Below the pieces are notes generated by a model. The model saw only the letters and a program-made list of their open reading frames with translations. It searched no databases and was not told where the DNA came from. Positions 50,524 to 60,321 of a stretch of DNA of 64,000 nt are shown piece by piece; within the stretch, counting starts at the first letter, position 1; every line of letters starts with the position of its first letter. Both the position numbers and the translations under genes were made by a program. This DNA comes from Pseudoduganella rivuli (GTDB taxonomy: Bacteria; Pseudomonadota; Gammaproteobacteria; Burkholderiales; Burkholderiaceae_D), in NCBI RefSeq assembly GCF_009674485.1, contig NZ_WKJJ01000003.1, positions 62,001 to 126,000 of the forward strand. Direction: 5' to 3'.

Positions 50524-51968
50524 GGCGCGGTCAGCCAGATCTCGAAGCAGGTATCGCCCTGGGCATCGGCGGCCAGCCGGTGGCTGTAGCCGTGCCGGTT
50601 CAAGACTTCACGCACGAACAGCAGGCCGATGCCCTGGCCGCCTTTCTTGGTACTGAAAAAAGGGGTGAACAGCTGGCTGGCTGGCACCCCCGACAGGCGG
50701 CGGCCGCTGTCGGTAATCGACAGGCGTACGCCGCCTTCCTCCGCTTGCAGCGACAGCGCGATCGTACCGCCGCTGACAGCCTGCTCCCGCATGGTGGTTT
50801 CCACCGCTTCCATCGCATTCTTGACCACGTTCAGCAGCGCCTGTTCCATCAACTGGCTGTCCAGCTGCAATGGCGGCACGGCGTCGCGCCGTCCCCATGC
50901 CAGCGTAATGCCCCGGCTGCGGCATGGTTCCCGGTACAGGGCGACGATGCCGTCGACCAATGCACCCATGTCGGCCGGCCGCAATTCCGGCGCCGGCATT
51001 TTCACCACGCGTGTAAAACGCTCGATGAATTCGCCCAGCTGCACATTGCGGCGCTTCACGGCCACGATGGCGGTGCCAAAGTCGTCCGCATCGCTGTCGG
51101 CCAACTGGTCGCGGTAATACAGCAGCGAATCGAGCACGGAAGCCGTGGCGGCCACCGTATTGTTGACTTCATGGCCCAGCACCCGGATCAGCTTGTCGTA
51201 GGTCGCATGTTCGGAATCGGCCAGTTCCGCCGTCAATTCATCGACCAGCAGGAATTGGCGCTGGAATCCCCGGTCATGGAAATGGCCCCGCTGGCCCCGG
51301 TAGCGGCGGCCGTCGCTGTCGCTGAGCAGGGCGCCGCTGTCGGGCGCCAGCCGGTCCAGCTGTTCCAGCAGGCTGGCGCAGCGCGGTGCGGCCGATGCGG
51401 GCAGGCCGCCATCGAGCCAGTGGCGCAGCGGCTTGCCGACCGGATCCGCCACCCCCAGCAGCGCGGACGCGGCGGCATTGAGCACGCTGATGCGGCCATC
51501 GAAATCAAACACGATGACGGCGCTGGGCGTCGCTTCCAGCAGGCGGTCCAATAAACCGTGCTGTTCGCCCAGCTTCAGGCGCTCTTCGTACAGGCGCGTC
51601 AGCATGGCGTTGAACAATTGCACCAGTTGTTCCAGTTCCGGCTGGCTGCGCGCACCCGGCGCGCGCAGCCGCGCCGCGTATTCCCCGTCGTGCAGCAAGC
51701 CGTGGAACAGCCGGGTGTAACCCAGCGGTTCCAGCGCGCGCGCCAGCAAGCGGTAGCCATAGACCGTGCTGGCCAACAGCGCGGCCTCCATCAGCAGGAA
51801 CAGCCAGGGGCGCTCGCGCGCAAACGTTGCGGCGGCGGCAAACAGCGCCGCGTGCAGCAGCGCGAGGTACAGGCCGAATTGCAGTTTCAGGCGCGGGGTC
51901 AGCCGGGGCGGTGTGCCACCCCATGGACCATCAGGCGGGCCGTGGTGCGGGCTGCCAGGGCGGCTCAC
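50520..51968 (-). CDS. NtrY/NtrB-like sensor histidine kinase
   Basis: 482-residue kinase. Two transmembrane helices (about residues 30-75) precede a PAS domain ('LLEATPSAVIVFDFDGRISV', 'NAAASALLG') and an H-box, 'LIRVLGHEVNNTVAATASVL', of the Gly-His-Glu-Val-Asn-Asn kind. The ATPase domain has 'LLNVVKNAMEAVE' and 'GGQGIGLLFVREVLNRHGYS'. GTG 51968 overlaps the upstream regulator's stop (GTGA, 51965-51968). It should phosphorylate the sigma-54 regulator encoded next to it and is the last gene of the ABC-transporter operon. Confidence 0.9.
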   Translation of the reverse strand: MSRPGSPHHGPPDGPWGGTPPRLTPRLKLQFGLYLALLHAALFAAAATFARERPWLFLLMEAALLASTVYGYRLLARALEPLGYTRLFHGLLHDGEYAARLRAPGARSQPELEQLVQLFNAMLTRLYEERLKLGEQHGLLDRLLEATPSAVIVFDFDGRISVLNAAASALLGVADPVGKPLRHWLDGGLPASAAPRCASLLEQLDRLAPDSGALLSDSDGRRYRGQRGHFHDRGFQRQFLLVDELTAELADSEHATYDKLIRVLGHEVNNTVAATASVLDSLLYYRDQLADSDADDFGTAIVAVKRRNVQLGEFIERFTRVVKMPAPELRPADMGALVDGIVALYREPCRSRGITLAWGRRDAVPPLQLDSQLMEQALLNVVKNAMEAVETTMREQAVSGGTIALSLQAEEGGVRLSITDSGRRLSGVPASQLFTPFFSTKKGGQGIGLLFVREVLNRHGYSHRLAADAQGDTCFEIWLTAP

Positions 51969-53362
51969 GCGCCATCCCGCGATTCGCCATCCATGCCATG
52001 CCGTTCCAGGCGCCGGTACAGCGCATTGCGGCTCAGGCCCAGCGCCTTGGCCATGCGCGAGATGTTGCCCTGGTATTGCTGCTGCGCCTGCGCGATCATG
52101 TGGCGCTCCACCTGTTCCAAGGTCATGCCGTCGACGCCCAGGCGCGCCGCGCCCGCGCTGTCATGCTGTTCCGCGGCGCTGAAGTCCGCCTGCGCCAGCA
52201 CGGTCTTGCCGGACAACAGCATGGTGCGTTCCAGCGTTTGCCGCAATTGCCGGATATTGCCCGGCCACGGCTGCTGCGTCAGCCAGTCCAGCGCGCTTGG
52301 CGCCAGCGCGATGTCGCCCAGCGCATAGCTGGCGGCAATGGTGGCCGCCATATGGCGCGCCAGCAGGGGGATGTCGCTGCGCCGTTCGCGCAGCGGCGGC
52401 AGGCGCAAGGTGATCAGGTTCAGGCGGTAAAACAAGTCTTCGCGGAATTCGCCGGCCGCTACCAGTTCCGCCAGTTCGCGGTTGGTGGCGGACACCACGC
52501 GGATATCGGCTTGCGCGCTGCGGCTGGCGCCCACCGGCAGGTAACTCTGGTCTTGCAGCACGCGCAGCAGCTTGACCTGGTCGGCGCGGTTCAATTCGCC
52601 GATTTCATCCATGAACAGCGTGCTGCCATGGGCGGCGGCCACGTGGCCCTGGCGGTCCGCGCGGGCATCCGTGAAGGCGCCTTTGACGTGGCCAAACATT
52701 TCGCTTTCAAACAGCGACGGCGTGATGGCGCCCATGTTGATCTTGACGGCGGGGCGCGCGGCGCGGGGGCTGTTGCGGTGGATGGCGTCGGCAATCAATT
52801 CCTTGCCGCAGCCGCTTTCACCGAGGATCAGCACGGGGGCGCGCGTTGCCGCCACCTGGCCGACGGTGGCCAGCACTTTCAGCAGCGCGGGATGCTCGCC
52901 CACGATACCGCTGAAATCGTAGCGCTGGTCCAGCTCGCGGCGTGTTTCCCGGTTGGCCGTGGCGGTATCCGGCGGCGCGGCGGACAAGGTGGCGTGCATC
53001 AGTTGCACCAATTGGCCGTTGTCCCAAGGCTTGGTAAAGAAATTCGCGGCGCCGGCCTGCATGCCTTTGACGGCCAGCGCAATCGAACCCCATGCCGTCA
53101 TCAGCAGCACGGGCAAGCCGGGCCGCAGTGCGCGGATTTGCGACAGCAGCTGCAAGCCTTCGTCGCCGCTGGTTTGCAGCGAAAAATTCATATCCTGCAG
53201 CACCAGGTCGAATACTTCCCGTTCCAGCAAGGCCAGCGCGGCGCGGGGCTCGTCGCAACTGCGGGTGTCGAATCCGGATTGTTTCAACAGCAGGTTCAGC
53301 GACGCCAGCACGGCGGCGTCGTCATCGACAATGAGAATACGGGGCTTGCGGTGGACTTCCAT
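51965..53362 (-). CDS. NtrC-family sigma-54-dependent response regulator
   Basis: 465-residue activator. The receiver domain (residues 1-120) has 'ILIVDDDAAVLASLNLLLKQ' and the phosphoacceptor region 'FDLVLQDMNFS'. The AAA+ domain has Walker A 'LGESGCGKELIADAIH', 'HVKGAFTDAR' in place of GAFTGA, and Walker B 'STLFMDEIGELN'. The C-terminal Fis-type helix-turn-helix contains 'GNISRMAKALGLSRNALYRR'. It should activate a sigma-54 promoter, probably that of this operon. It starts four bases after the permease stop and is coupled to the kinase gene. Confidence 0.92.
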   Translation of the reverse strand: MEVHRKPRILIVDDDAAVLASLNLLLKQSGFDTRSCDEPRAALALLEREVFDLVLQDMNFSLQTSGDEGLQLLSQIRALRPGLPVLLMTAWGSIALAVKGMQAGAANFFTKPWDNGQLVQLMHATLSAAPPDTATANRETRRELDQRYDFSGIVGEHPALLKVLATVGQVAATRAPVLILGESGCGKELIADAIHRNSPRAARPAVKINMGAITPSLFESEMFGHVKGAFTDARADRQGHVAAAHGSTLFMDEIGELNRADQVKLLRVLQDQSYLPVGASRSAQADIRVVSATNRELAELVAAGEFREDLFYRLNLITLRLPPLRERRSDIPLLARHMAATIAASYALGDIALAPSALDWLTQQPWPGNIRQLRQTLERTMLLSGKTVLAQADFSAAEQHDSAGAARLGVDGMTLEQVERHMIAQAQQQYQGNISRMAKALGLSRNALYRRLERHGMDGESRDGA

Positions 53363-53365
53363 GGA

Positions 53366-54565
53366 TCATTCGTAGCGCAGGGCGGAGGTGGGGGGCATGC
53401 GGCTGGCGTGCCAGCCAGGGTAAAGCGAGCACAGCAAGGATAGCAGATAGATCAGCCCCATCGACAGGCCCAGTGCGTAAATAAACACGGACCAGTTCAG
53501 GTGTTCGCCCAGCACGCCCGTCAGCGGCAACTGCACCAGCAGCGCCAGCCCGGCCAGCATGGCGAAGGTCGACAGCAGCATTTGTTCGCCGACGATCTGG
53601 CGGTGGATGGCGCCGCTGGGTGCGCCCAGCGCGCGCCGCAAGCCGATTTCCGGGATGCGGCGCGTGGTGTTTTGCCACAGCACGCCGAACAGGCCGAACG
53701 CCACCATCACCAGCAGGAAGGCGGCGATCACGGCCAGCACCAGCAGTGGCGCCAGCTGTTGCTTCAGCAAGCTGGCGCGCAAGTCCGCCAGCGGCGAGAT
53801 CGTAAAGCTCCAGTCGTTGCGCACCAGTTTCAATTGCCGTTGCAAGGCGGTTTCAAAACTGCGCGGTGTGCCGGGTTTGATCCGCAGCAGCATGGAATTG
53901 ATGCTGGGCAGCGAGCCATCCGGTGCGTGACGCGTCAGCATCAGATTGGAGGGCGGGTCCAGTTCACCCTTGGTGCGGTACGCTTCCAGCACGGCGGCAA
54001 CGCGGTAACGGACGGCGGATGTGTCGTTCTCAGCGCCGGTGAAGGTCCGGCCCACCGCCGCCTGGCCAGGAAACCAGCGGTCCGCCATGTGCTGGTTGAT
54101 GACGACCGGGACTATGCCGGCGCCGTCGTCCGCGCTGCTGAACCATTGTCCTGCGACGGGTGTCATGCCATTGGTGGCAAAGAAGTCGTCGCTGACTTCC
54201 AGCATTTGTACGGCCTCCCCCGGTCCGTTCGCCGTGCGCTGGATACTGGTCGTCATGGTGCGCATGGTGTACGGCGCGAACGTGGTGAAGGCGCTGTGCT
54301 CCACCTCCGGCAATTCGCGTACCGCCAGGCGCAGGCGGGTATACAGATCGGCGTCCTTGGGCATGCGCTGGCCATCGCCCGGGTTGATCTCGACGGCCCA
54401 CAGGGGGCGGTAATCGAAGCCCACCGGTTCGTGGTACAACTGCCAGCAGCGCACCGCGATAGCGGACAGCGCAAACACCAGCACGAAGGCCAGCAACAGT
54501 TCCAGGCTCAGCATCAGGTTGCGCGTCTTGCGCTTCCACATCAGTTTCAGTAAATGGCGCAGCAT
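53366..54565 (-). CDS. ABC transporter permease, MacB/FtsX type (second subunit)
   Basis: 399-residue permease with one N-terminal transmembrane helix ('LMLSLELLLAFVLVFALSAI'), a MacB-type periplasmic domain, and three C-terminal FtsX-type helices with 'NTTRRIPEIGLRRALGA'. ATG 54565 overlaps the upstream permease stop in TAATG and has GGAAC upstream; the frame stays open to 55054 but that part is a shadow of the other permease gene. It forms a heterodimeric transmembrane unit with the 54565-55812 product, which also ends in a TSALRYE-like tail typical of the family. Confidence 0.91.
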   Translation of the reverse strand: MLRHLLKLMWKRKTRNLMLSLELLLAFVLVFALSAIAVRCWQLYHEPVGFDYRPLWAVEINPGDGQRMPKDADLYTRLRLAVRELPEVEHSAFTTFAPYTMRTMTTSIQRTANGPGEAVQMLEVSDDFFATNGMTPVAGQWFSSADDGAGIVPVVINQHMADRWFPGQAAVGRTFTGAENDTSAVRYRVAAVLEAYRTKGELDPPSNLMLTRHAPDGSLPSINSMLLRIKPGTPRSFETALQRQLKLVRNDWSFTISPLADLRASLLKQQLAPLLVLAVIAAFLLVMVAFGLFGVLWQNTTRRIPEIGLRRALGAPSGAIHRQIVGEQMLLSTFAMLAGLALLVQLPLTGVLGEHLNWSVFIYALGLSMGLIYLLSLLCSLYPGWHASRMPPTSALRYE

Positions 54566-55812
54566 TACGCGGTTCCTTTCAGTGCATGGACGGGATCGAG
54601 GCGGGACATTTTCCAGGCCGGCGCCACGCCGGACAGCACGCCGAACACCACGGTCAGCAGCAAGCCATAGCCAAACACGGCGCCGTTCAGGCTCACCTTC
54701 AGGTAAGGGATCAGTTCGGCGCTTTCCAGCCACGCCAGCGCCAGCGCGGCGCATGGCAGGCTGAGCAGGCCACCGGCCAGGCACAGCAGCACGTTTTCCG
54801 TCAACAGTTGCGCTGCCAGCTGGCGGTTGGTGGCGCCAAACGCCTTGCGGGTGCCGATTTCCGTACTGCGTTCCATGATGCGGCCCATGTTCAGGTTCAC
54901 CAGGTTCAGCGCGGGCAACAGCATGAACAGCACCGCCAGCAGGGCCAGCACGGCGATCAGCCCGCCGGCGCCGGAATCGAGGGTCTGGCTTTGCGTGACG
55001 GTGCGCGCCACCACGTCGAGCTTGTCGTCGGCAAAGAAGTAGGCGCGGCTCCATTCGCGCGGATCGTCGAACTGGACGGTGCGCGCCACCTGCTGCACTT
55101 CGGCGCGGATGGCGTCCAGTCCGGCCGGGCTGTCAGCCATCAGCAGCGCGGTGAAGGTGCCGAACATTTGCCGGCGGTAGCCGCTGTCCGGAAACGTGGT
55201 GAGCGGCACCCAGATGTCGGAAAACGCGTTCAGGTGCAGCGCGTCTTCCACCACGCCGACCACCTGGAATTGCTGGTTGCCGGCCTGGATTTGCCGCCCG
55301 ACGGCGCCAGCCGCGCTGGCGCCGGGGAACAGCCGGCGCGCCGTGCTGCTGTTGATGACGGCCACCATGCGGCCCTGCGCCACGTCGTCCGGTGTGTACA
55401 GGCGGCCGGCCTGCACCGTGAAATCCAGGATGCGCCAGTATTGGGCATCGGTGCGGCGCATCAGCAGTTCGCTGATCCGGTCGTCGTCGGACACCGACAC
55501 GGTTTGCGGCATGGTCAGCGCCGACACCACGGCGGCGGATTTGAGCGGCTTGAGATACTGTTCGACCACCTTGTAGCCGAGCGGACCGTAATAGCGGTTG
55601 CCGCGCCCGTCCAGCCGCGCTTCGATGGCGAACACTTGCAGGTAGCGGTCGCTGCGGCCTTCCACGCCGGTGGGGTGGAAGGCTTGCTGCAGCAATGCGG
55701 CCGCGACCAGCAGCACGGTCAAGGTCAGCATGATGCACAGCAGGCTGAGGGCGGTATACAGTTTGCGCCGCAGGCACACCTTGTAGGCCATGAGGATGTA
55801 GTTTTTCAGCAT
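54565..55812 (-). CDS. ABC transporter permease, MacB/FtsX type (first subunit)
   Basis: 415-residue permease. The N-terminal transmembrane helix ('TALSLLCIMLTLTVLLVAAA') is followed by a MacB periplasmic core domain ('LMRRTDAQYWRILDFTVQAG', 'VINSSTARRLFPGAS') and an FtsX domain with 'LNMGRIMERSTEIGTRKAFG'. It ends 'APAWKMSRLDPVHALKGTA', the standard family tail. It lies 9 bases after the ATPase gene and overlaps the second permease start by one base. Such tripartite pumps export peptides, lipoproteins or small toxins rather than import. Confidence 0.92.
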   Translation of the reverse strand: MLKNYILMAYKVCLRRKLYTALSLLCIMLTLTVLLVAAALLQQAFHPTGVEGRSDRYLQVFAIEARLDGRGNRYYGPLGYKVVEQYLKPLKSAAVVSALTMPQTVSVSDDDRISELLMRRTDAQYWRILDFTVQAGRLYTPDDVAQGRMVAVINSSTARRLFPGASAAGAVGRQIQAGNQQFQVVGVVEDALHLNAFSDIWVPLTTFPDSGYRRQMFGTFTALLMADSPAGLDAIRAEVQQVARTVQFDDPREWSRAYFFADDKLDVVARTVTQSQTLDSGAGGLIAVLALLAVLFMLLPALNLVNLNMGRIMERSTEIGTRKAFGATNRQLAAQLLTENVLLCLAGGLLSLPCAALALAWLESAELIPYLKVSLNGAVFGYGLLLTVVFGVLSGVAPAWKMSRLDPVHALKGTA

Positions 55813-55821
55813 ACGATGTCC

Positions 55822-56487
<666 letters not shown>

Positions 56488-56508
56488 GATGGTTGGCTCT
56501 CGGGTAAG

Positions 56509-57756
56509 TTAATTGGTGATGCGGAGCGTGTCGTGCTCCTTGTAGCGGCTGATGTCGGAAATGATCAGGCGGTCGCCGGCCTGGGCGCCGGCCACGATTT
56601 CCACGGCCTTGCCATCGCTGGCGCCGATGTCCAGCATGACCTTGTGCGCCACGCCGCCGCGCAGCACGTAACCTTGCTGGCGGCCCTGGCCATTGAAGGC
56701 CGCGCCGTTGTCGGCCAGCAGCACACCTTGTTTCCTGTCGGTGACGATGCGCACGTCGACGCGCATGCGGTTGCGCAGCAGCGGGTGGCTGGGCTGGTCC
56801 AATGTGGCCAGGACGGTGACTTTGCCGTCGCGGATTTCCGGCAGCACGGTGTGCACGCGGCCCGCCAGCGGCTGGCCATTGTGTTCCACCTGCACCGCCA
56901 GGCCGGAAGCGAGGCGGCGCGCGTGGAAATCCGATACCGTCGCTTCCACCCGGTAATGCTGCAAGTCCGCGACTTTCGCCAGCGCTTGCCCGGTGACCAC
57001 CGCCGCGCCTTCATCCGCCGCCACCGACGTCAACATGCCGGCGAAGGGGGCCCGCACCTCGGTTTGCCGTTGCAGCAGCAGTTGCTGGTCCAGCTGTTTT
57101 TGCAGGATGGCTTTTTGCAGCCGCGCGTCGGCAATGCTGCTGGCATTGACGCGCGCCGTGTCGTCGATGAATTCGCGCTGCTGGCGCAATTGCACTTCGA
57201 TGCGCTGCACGTTCAGTTCCGCCGTCAGCATGTCTTCGCCGGAAATGCCGCCGGCCTTGCGCAATAGTTGCGAACGGTTCAGCTTGGCGCGGGCGCTTTG
57301 CAAATCCAGTTCCAGCAATTCGATGGCGGCCCGGGTTTGCTTGCGCTTCTGCTCCAGTTCCACGCGCAAGCCGGCCATGCGGTTTTCCTGTTGCGCCAGT
57401 TGTTCGTTCAGGCTGGCGATGGCGACCCGCACGCTGCTGTCGTCGAGGGTCAGCAGCAATTCGCCCGCCGCCACTTGCTGGCCCGGCTTGGCATGCACGT
57501 GGGCAATGCGGCTGGGAATCGGACTGGGGACGGTTTCTTCACGTTCCGGCACCACCACGCCGGTGGCGCTGATGCTGTTGGCGATGTCGCCGCGCCGGAC
57601 TTCCGCCACCGCGATGTCGTGCGCACTGGCGCTGGGACTGGCGTAGCGGTGAACGCCCCAGGCTGCGCCGCAGACCAGCGCCAGGCCAACGGCAATGGCG
57701 GCGATGGTGCGGCGGCGGTGGCGGGCGGCGACGGCGGGGGAGATGGCCTGGTCCAT
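56509..57756 (-). CDS. MacA/HlyD-type efflux adaptor protein
   Basis: 415-residue periplasmic adaptor with one N-terminal transmembrane anchor ('TIAAIAVGLALVCGAAWGVH'), a split lipoyl domain ('GVVVPEREETVPSPIPSRIA' and 'VRAPFAGMLTSVAADEGAAV'), a coiled-coil hairpin between, and a beta-barrel/MP domain ('GKVTVLATLDQPSHPLLRNR', 'GAQAGDRLIISDISRYKEHD'). ATG 57756 (MDQAISP) fits related adaptors; ATG 57792 would add 12 basic residues and neither has a clear ribosome site. It is the first gene of the six-gene operon and would connect the ABC pump to an outer-membrane channel encoded elsewhere. Confidence 0.9.
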   Translation of the reverse strand: MDQAISPAVAARHRRRTIAAIAVGLALVCGAAWGVHRYASPSASAHDIAVAEVRRGDIANSISATGVVVPEREETVPSPIPSRIAHVHAKPGQQVAAGELLLTLDDSSVRVAIASLNEQLAQQENRMAGLRVELEQKRKQTRAAIELLELDLQSARAKLNRSQLLRKAGGISGEDMLTAELNVQRIEVQLRQQREFIDDTARVNASSIADARLQKAILQKQLDQQLLLQRQTEVRAPFAGMLTSVAADEGAAVVTGQALAKVADLQHYRVEATVSDFHARRLASGLAVQVEHNGQPLAGRVHTVLPEIRDGKVTVLATLDQPSHPLLRNRMRVDVRIVTDRKQGVLLADNGAAFNGQGRQQGYVLRGGVAHKVMLDIGASDGKAVEIVAGAQAGDRLIISDISRYKEHDTLRITN

Positions 57757-57989
57757 GTGGTTGCGTTTGCGGGTGGATCGTGCCTGTGTCATTGCAAACG
57801 CCGTGCCACGTGGTGTGGGACGTCAGGGTGGCGTGAAAACCCGATAGGTTTCAAGCACTTGGAGGTAAAGGATGGCCCGTGGAGGGCTGCGCCGGTTGCC
57901 CGGTGCAGGACAGCCGTGCCCGGATCCGGGCACTATTTCTTGAGGGTATCCTGCGCCAGTGTTCCGGCTGCCAGCGCTAGACTGGCGCC

Positions 57990-58205
57990 ATGACGCGCCG
58001 ACTTGATGATTATACTGCCGAGAAAGTGGCAGTTGCCTTGCTGACCCGCGCCGCCTTCGGCGAGGGCACGGCCTATACATACGCCGAGCTGGCGGGGATT
58101 CCAGCCCGGCTGATCAACGATATCCTGGATCGTCCGGTGGGACATCTGCGCGAATATTCCACCGTGCTGCAGCCGTCGCCGGACCGGCGCAGCGGCAGCC
58201 GGTAG
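57990..58205 (+). CDS. small hypothetical protein
   Basis: 71-residue frame on the plus strand (MTRRLDDYTAEKVAVALLTR...). The first 55 residues read as a compact helical protein with a natural amino acid mix ('AFGEGTAYTYAELAGIPARL', 'INDILDRPVGHLREY'), while the last 15 are Arg/Ser-rich. No ribosome binding site precedes ATG 57990. It lies between the divergent adaptor gene and a convergent PEP-CTERM gene, whose end is four bases away. I do not recognise a family; it could be a winged-helix fragment or a chance frame. Confidence 0.5.
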   Translation: MTRRLDDYTAEKVAVALLTRAAFGEGTAYTYAELAGIPARLINDILDRPVGHLREYSTVLQPSPDRRSGSR

Positions 58206-58208
58206 CGA

Positions 58209-58880
58209 TCAGCGTTGCTTGCGGCGGCGCGCGGCGGCGATGCCGGCGATGCCCAGGCCCAGCAGCGCCAGGCTGCCTGGTTCCGGCACGTTGGTGCCAG
58301 GGCCGATATCGAGATTATCCAGTGCGAAATACGGGCCGTCGTTGCTCCTGATGCGCAGCGACGTCAGGTTGCTGAAGTCCGCACCGGCAATAAAATGCTC
58401 GAAGTCGTTGCCAGATACCTGATTCTGGTTGAGGTTGGTGATGGAAATCGTTGCGCTGGTTTGCGTGCCGTTGGCGCGCGTGCCGGTCAGTCCGATCGGG
58501 GTACTGCCAAAGTATTGCGTGTACCAGCTATCCCACGAAGCCATGTCCACACTGTTCAGCGAAAACGGCTGGTTGGTGTTGCTGGTGATGGTGACGTCGT
58601 AGGCCAGCAGGTAATCGGTGCCATTGTAAGGTTGATAGTAGTAATCGGAAGGCGAATAGCTTGTGCCGATCCAATACTGGCTATAGATGGACGAGGTGAA
58701 GGTATAACCACCCAGCGAAAAGCTGGCGCCGTCGAAAGCAGTGTAGCTTCCGGATTGATAGCCGTTAGGGGCGGCAGTATTGGCGAGGTTGTTGAAGTCG
58801 ATCACCGTGGCGTTGGCGTTGACAGCGCAGCAGGCGAGGATGGCACTGGCGACGACGGTGCGGATGGCTGGCTTGAACAT
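58209..58880 (-). CDS. PEP-CTERM sorted exported protein
   Basis: 223-residue exported protein. The signal peptide (MFKPAIRTVVASAILACCAV, cleavage near NANA) opens the protein. A jelly-roll-like middle full of Tyr, Ser and Thr follows ('SYSPSDYYYQPYNGTDYLLA'), then the sorting signal 'VPEPGSLALLGLGIAGIAAA' with tail RRRKQR. ATG 58880 is supported by AGGAG at 58885-58889; the longer frame to 58919 lacks this. 'VIDFNNLANTAAPNGYQSGS' near the N-terminus is common in PEP-CTERM proteins. Probably surface-located; function unknown. Confidence 0.9.
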   Translation of the reverse strand: MFKPAIRTVVASAILACCAVNANATVIDFNNLANTAAPNGYQSGSYTAFDGASFSLGGYTFTSSIYSQYWIGTSYSPSDYYYQPYNGTDYLLAYDVTITSNTNQPFSLNSVDMASWDSWYTQYFGSTPIGLTGTRANGTQTSATISITNLNQNQVSGNDFEHFIAGADFSNLTSLRIRSNDGPYFALDNLDIGPGTNVPEPGSLALLGLGIAGIAAARRRKQR

Positions 58881-59009
58881 GATACTCCTAGGAATGTTTG
58901 GTTTCCTGGGAGTAAGCAACTTTCATGCCGGAAATATTTTATCCCCTGCAATCAGGCAGTTACGTGTGCAGTGTGTTGACGAGGTGCGCCAACTGTAAGA
59001 TTTCCCGAC

Positions 59010-59032
59010 ACGGCGCCGGCATGCGGCGCCGT
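59010..59032. repeat. 9-bp GC hairpin downstream of the LivK-like gene
   Basis: ACGGCGCCG (59010-59018) pairs with CGGCGCCGT (59024-59032) around a GCATG loop, 30 bases past the stop of the 59062 gene. On that gene's strand the following bases (TGTCGGGAAAT) are not U-rich, so it is at best a weak terminator or an RNA-stabilising structure. Confidence 0.5.
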
Positions 59033-59061
59033 ATTTCGCGGTTTTTAACAGCTATTAACAG

Positions 59062-60186
59062 TTAGTAGCTGGTAATTGGCGATGGAGTGCCGCCCTTGAA
59101 GTTAAAGATGGTGACCAGCGATTCCTTCATGTCACCCTTCGCATCGAACGCGTAGGTACCCATCACACCCTTGTACGCACCGGTGCTGATGGCGGGACCC
59201 ACTTTGGCCGGATCGGTGGAATTCACCTTTTGCATGGCGTTGGCATACATCATGGCGGCGTCGTAATACGTCGCGGCATACACATCCGGATCGCGGTTGT
59301 AGCGCTTCTTGAAGCTGGCCTTGAATTGCGGACCGGCGGCAGCCTTGTCGAGCAGCGCGCCGCCTTGTGAGCACAGCACGTTTTCGCCCACGGCGTCGCC
59401 GCCCAGCTTGCCCATTTCCGCCGTGCAGATGGTGTCGCCGCCCAGCAGCTTGGCGTTAATGCCCAGCTGTTTCATCTGGCGCGCCATCGGCGCCGCCTGC
59501 GGGGCATAGCCGCCAAAGAAGATCGCTTCGACGTTCTTGGCTTTCAGCTTGGTCAGGATGGCGGTGAAGTCGACCGCCTTGTCGGTGGTGTATTCGTGGC
59601 CCGCCAGTGTCAGGCCCGCAATCTTGGCCTGTTTCTTGAATTCTTCCGCCAGGCCCTGGCCGAACGCCGTGCGGTCGTCGATGACGGCCACGGTTTTGAA
59701 TTTCAGTTCCTTGGCCGCATACAGCGCCATTTTCGAACCCAGTTGCGTATCGCTGGCGTTGACGCGGAAGACGCCTTTATAACCCTGCTGCGTCACCTTC
59801 GGATTGGTGGCCACGGTGGCGATCAGCGCACCGGCGTCGTTGTAGGCGCGCGAGGCGGGAATCGCGACGCCGGAATTGTACGGACCGACCACGTAACGCA
59901 CGCCGCCGTCGATGAATTTCTGGGCCACTTGCACGCCGGCTTTCGGGTCGCCCTGGTCGTCTTCCGACACCAGTTCGAACTTGATTTTCTTGCCGCCCAC
60001 GGTAATGGGTTTCGCGTTCAATTCTTCGATCGCCAGGCGGGCCCCGTTTTCATTATCCTTGCCCGAGAACGCTTGCGCGCCGGACAGCGGGCCGGTATGG
60101 CCGATCTTGACGGTTTCCTGCGCCGCTGCGGTATGGATGGCGCTGATGGCGCCCAGCAGGGCGAGTGCATGTTTTGTGTATTGCAA
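59062..60186 (-). CDS. branched-chain amino acid ABC transporter substrate-binding protein (LivJ/K-like)
   Basis: 374-residue periplasmic binding protein, type I fold. A signal peptide ends near HTAAAQ, then 'VKIGHTGPLSGAQAFSGKDN' with the ligand-binding start; 'VVGPYNSGVAIPASRAYNDA' and 'IATVATNPKVTQQGYKGVFR' are the LivJ-type core, and 'AIFFGGYAPQAAPMARQM' lies in the second lobe. No ATG fits; TTG 60186 is chosen since a strong AAGGAGA lies six bases upstream and it gives MQYTKHALALLGAIS. It probably binds Leu/Ile/Val or related amino acids. The membrane and ATPase genes are not nearby. Confidence 0.92.
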   Translation of the reverse strand: MQYTKHALALLGAISAIHTAAAQETVKIGHTGPLSGAQAFSGKDNENGARLAIEELNAKPITVGGKKIKFELVSEDDQGDPKAGVQVAQKFIDGGVRYVVGPYNSGVAIPASRAYNDAGALIATVATNPKVTQQGYKGVFRVNASDTQLGSKMALYAAKELKFKTVAVIDDRTAFGQGLAEEFKKQAKIAGLTLAGHEYTTDKAVDFTAILTKLKAKNVEAIFFGGYAPQAAPMARQMKQLGINAKLLGGDTICTAEMGKLGGDAVGENVLCSQGGALLDKAAAGPQFKASFKKRYNRDPDVYAATYYDAAMMYANAMQKVNSTDPAKVGPAISTGAYKGVMGTYAFDAKGDMKESLVTIFNFKGGTPSPITSY

Positions 60187-60321
60187 CGATGTCTCCTTGG
60201 TGAGGGGTGCGCCTGCATTATCCCCAAGGCGAATTGGCAGGGCAAGCACAAACCGGGCGGGCCGTCCGGCTATGCGGAATTATGCGGAAAGGTGATGAAA
60301 TCCGCCTAAGGGGCGGGGTGG

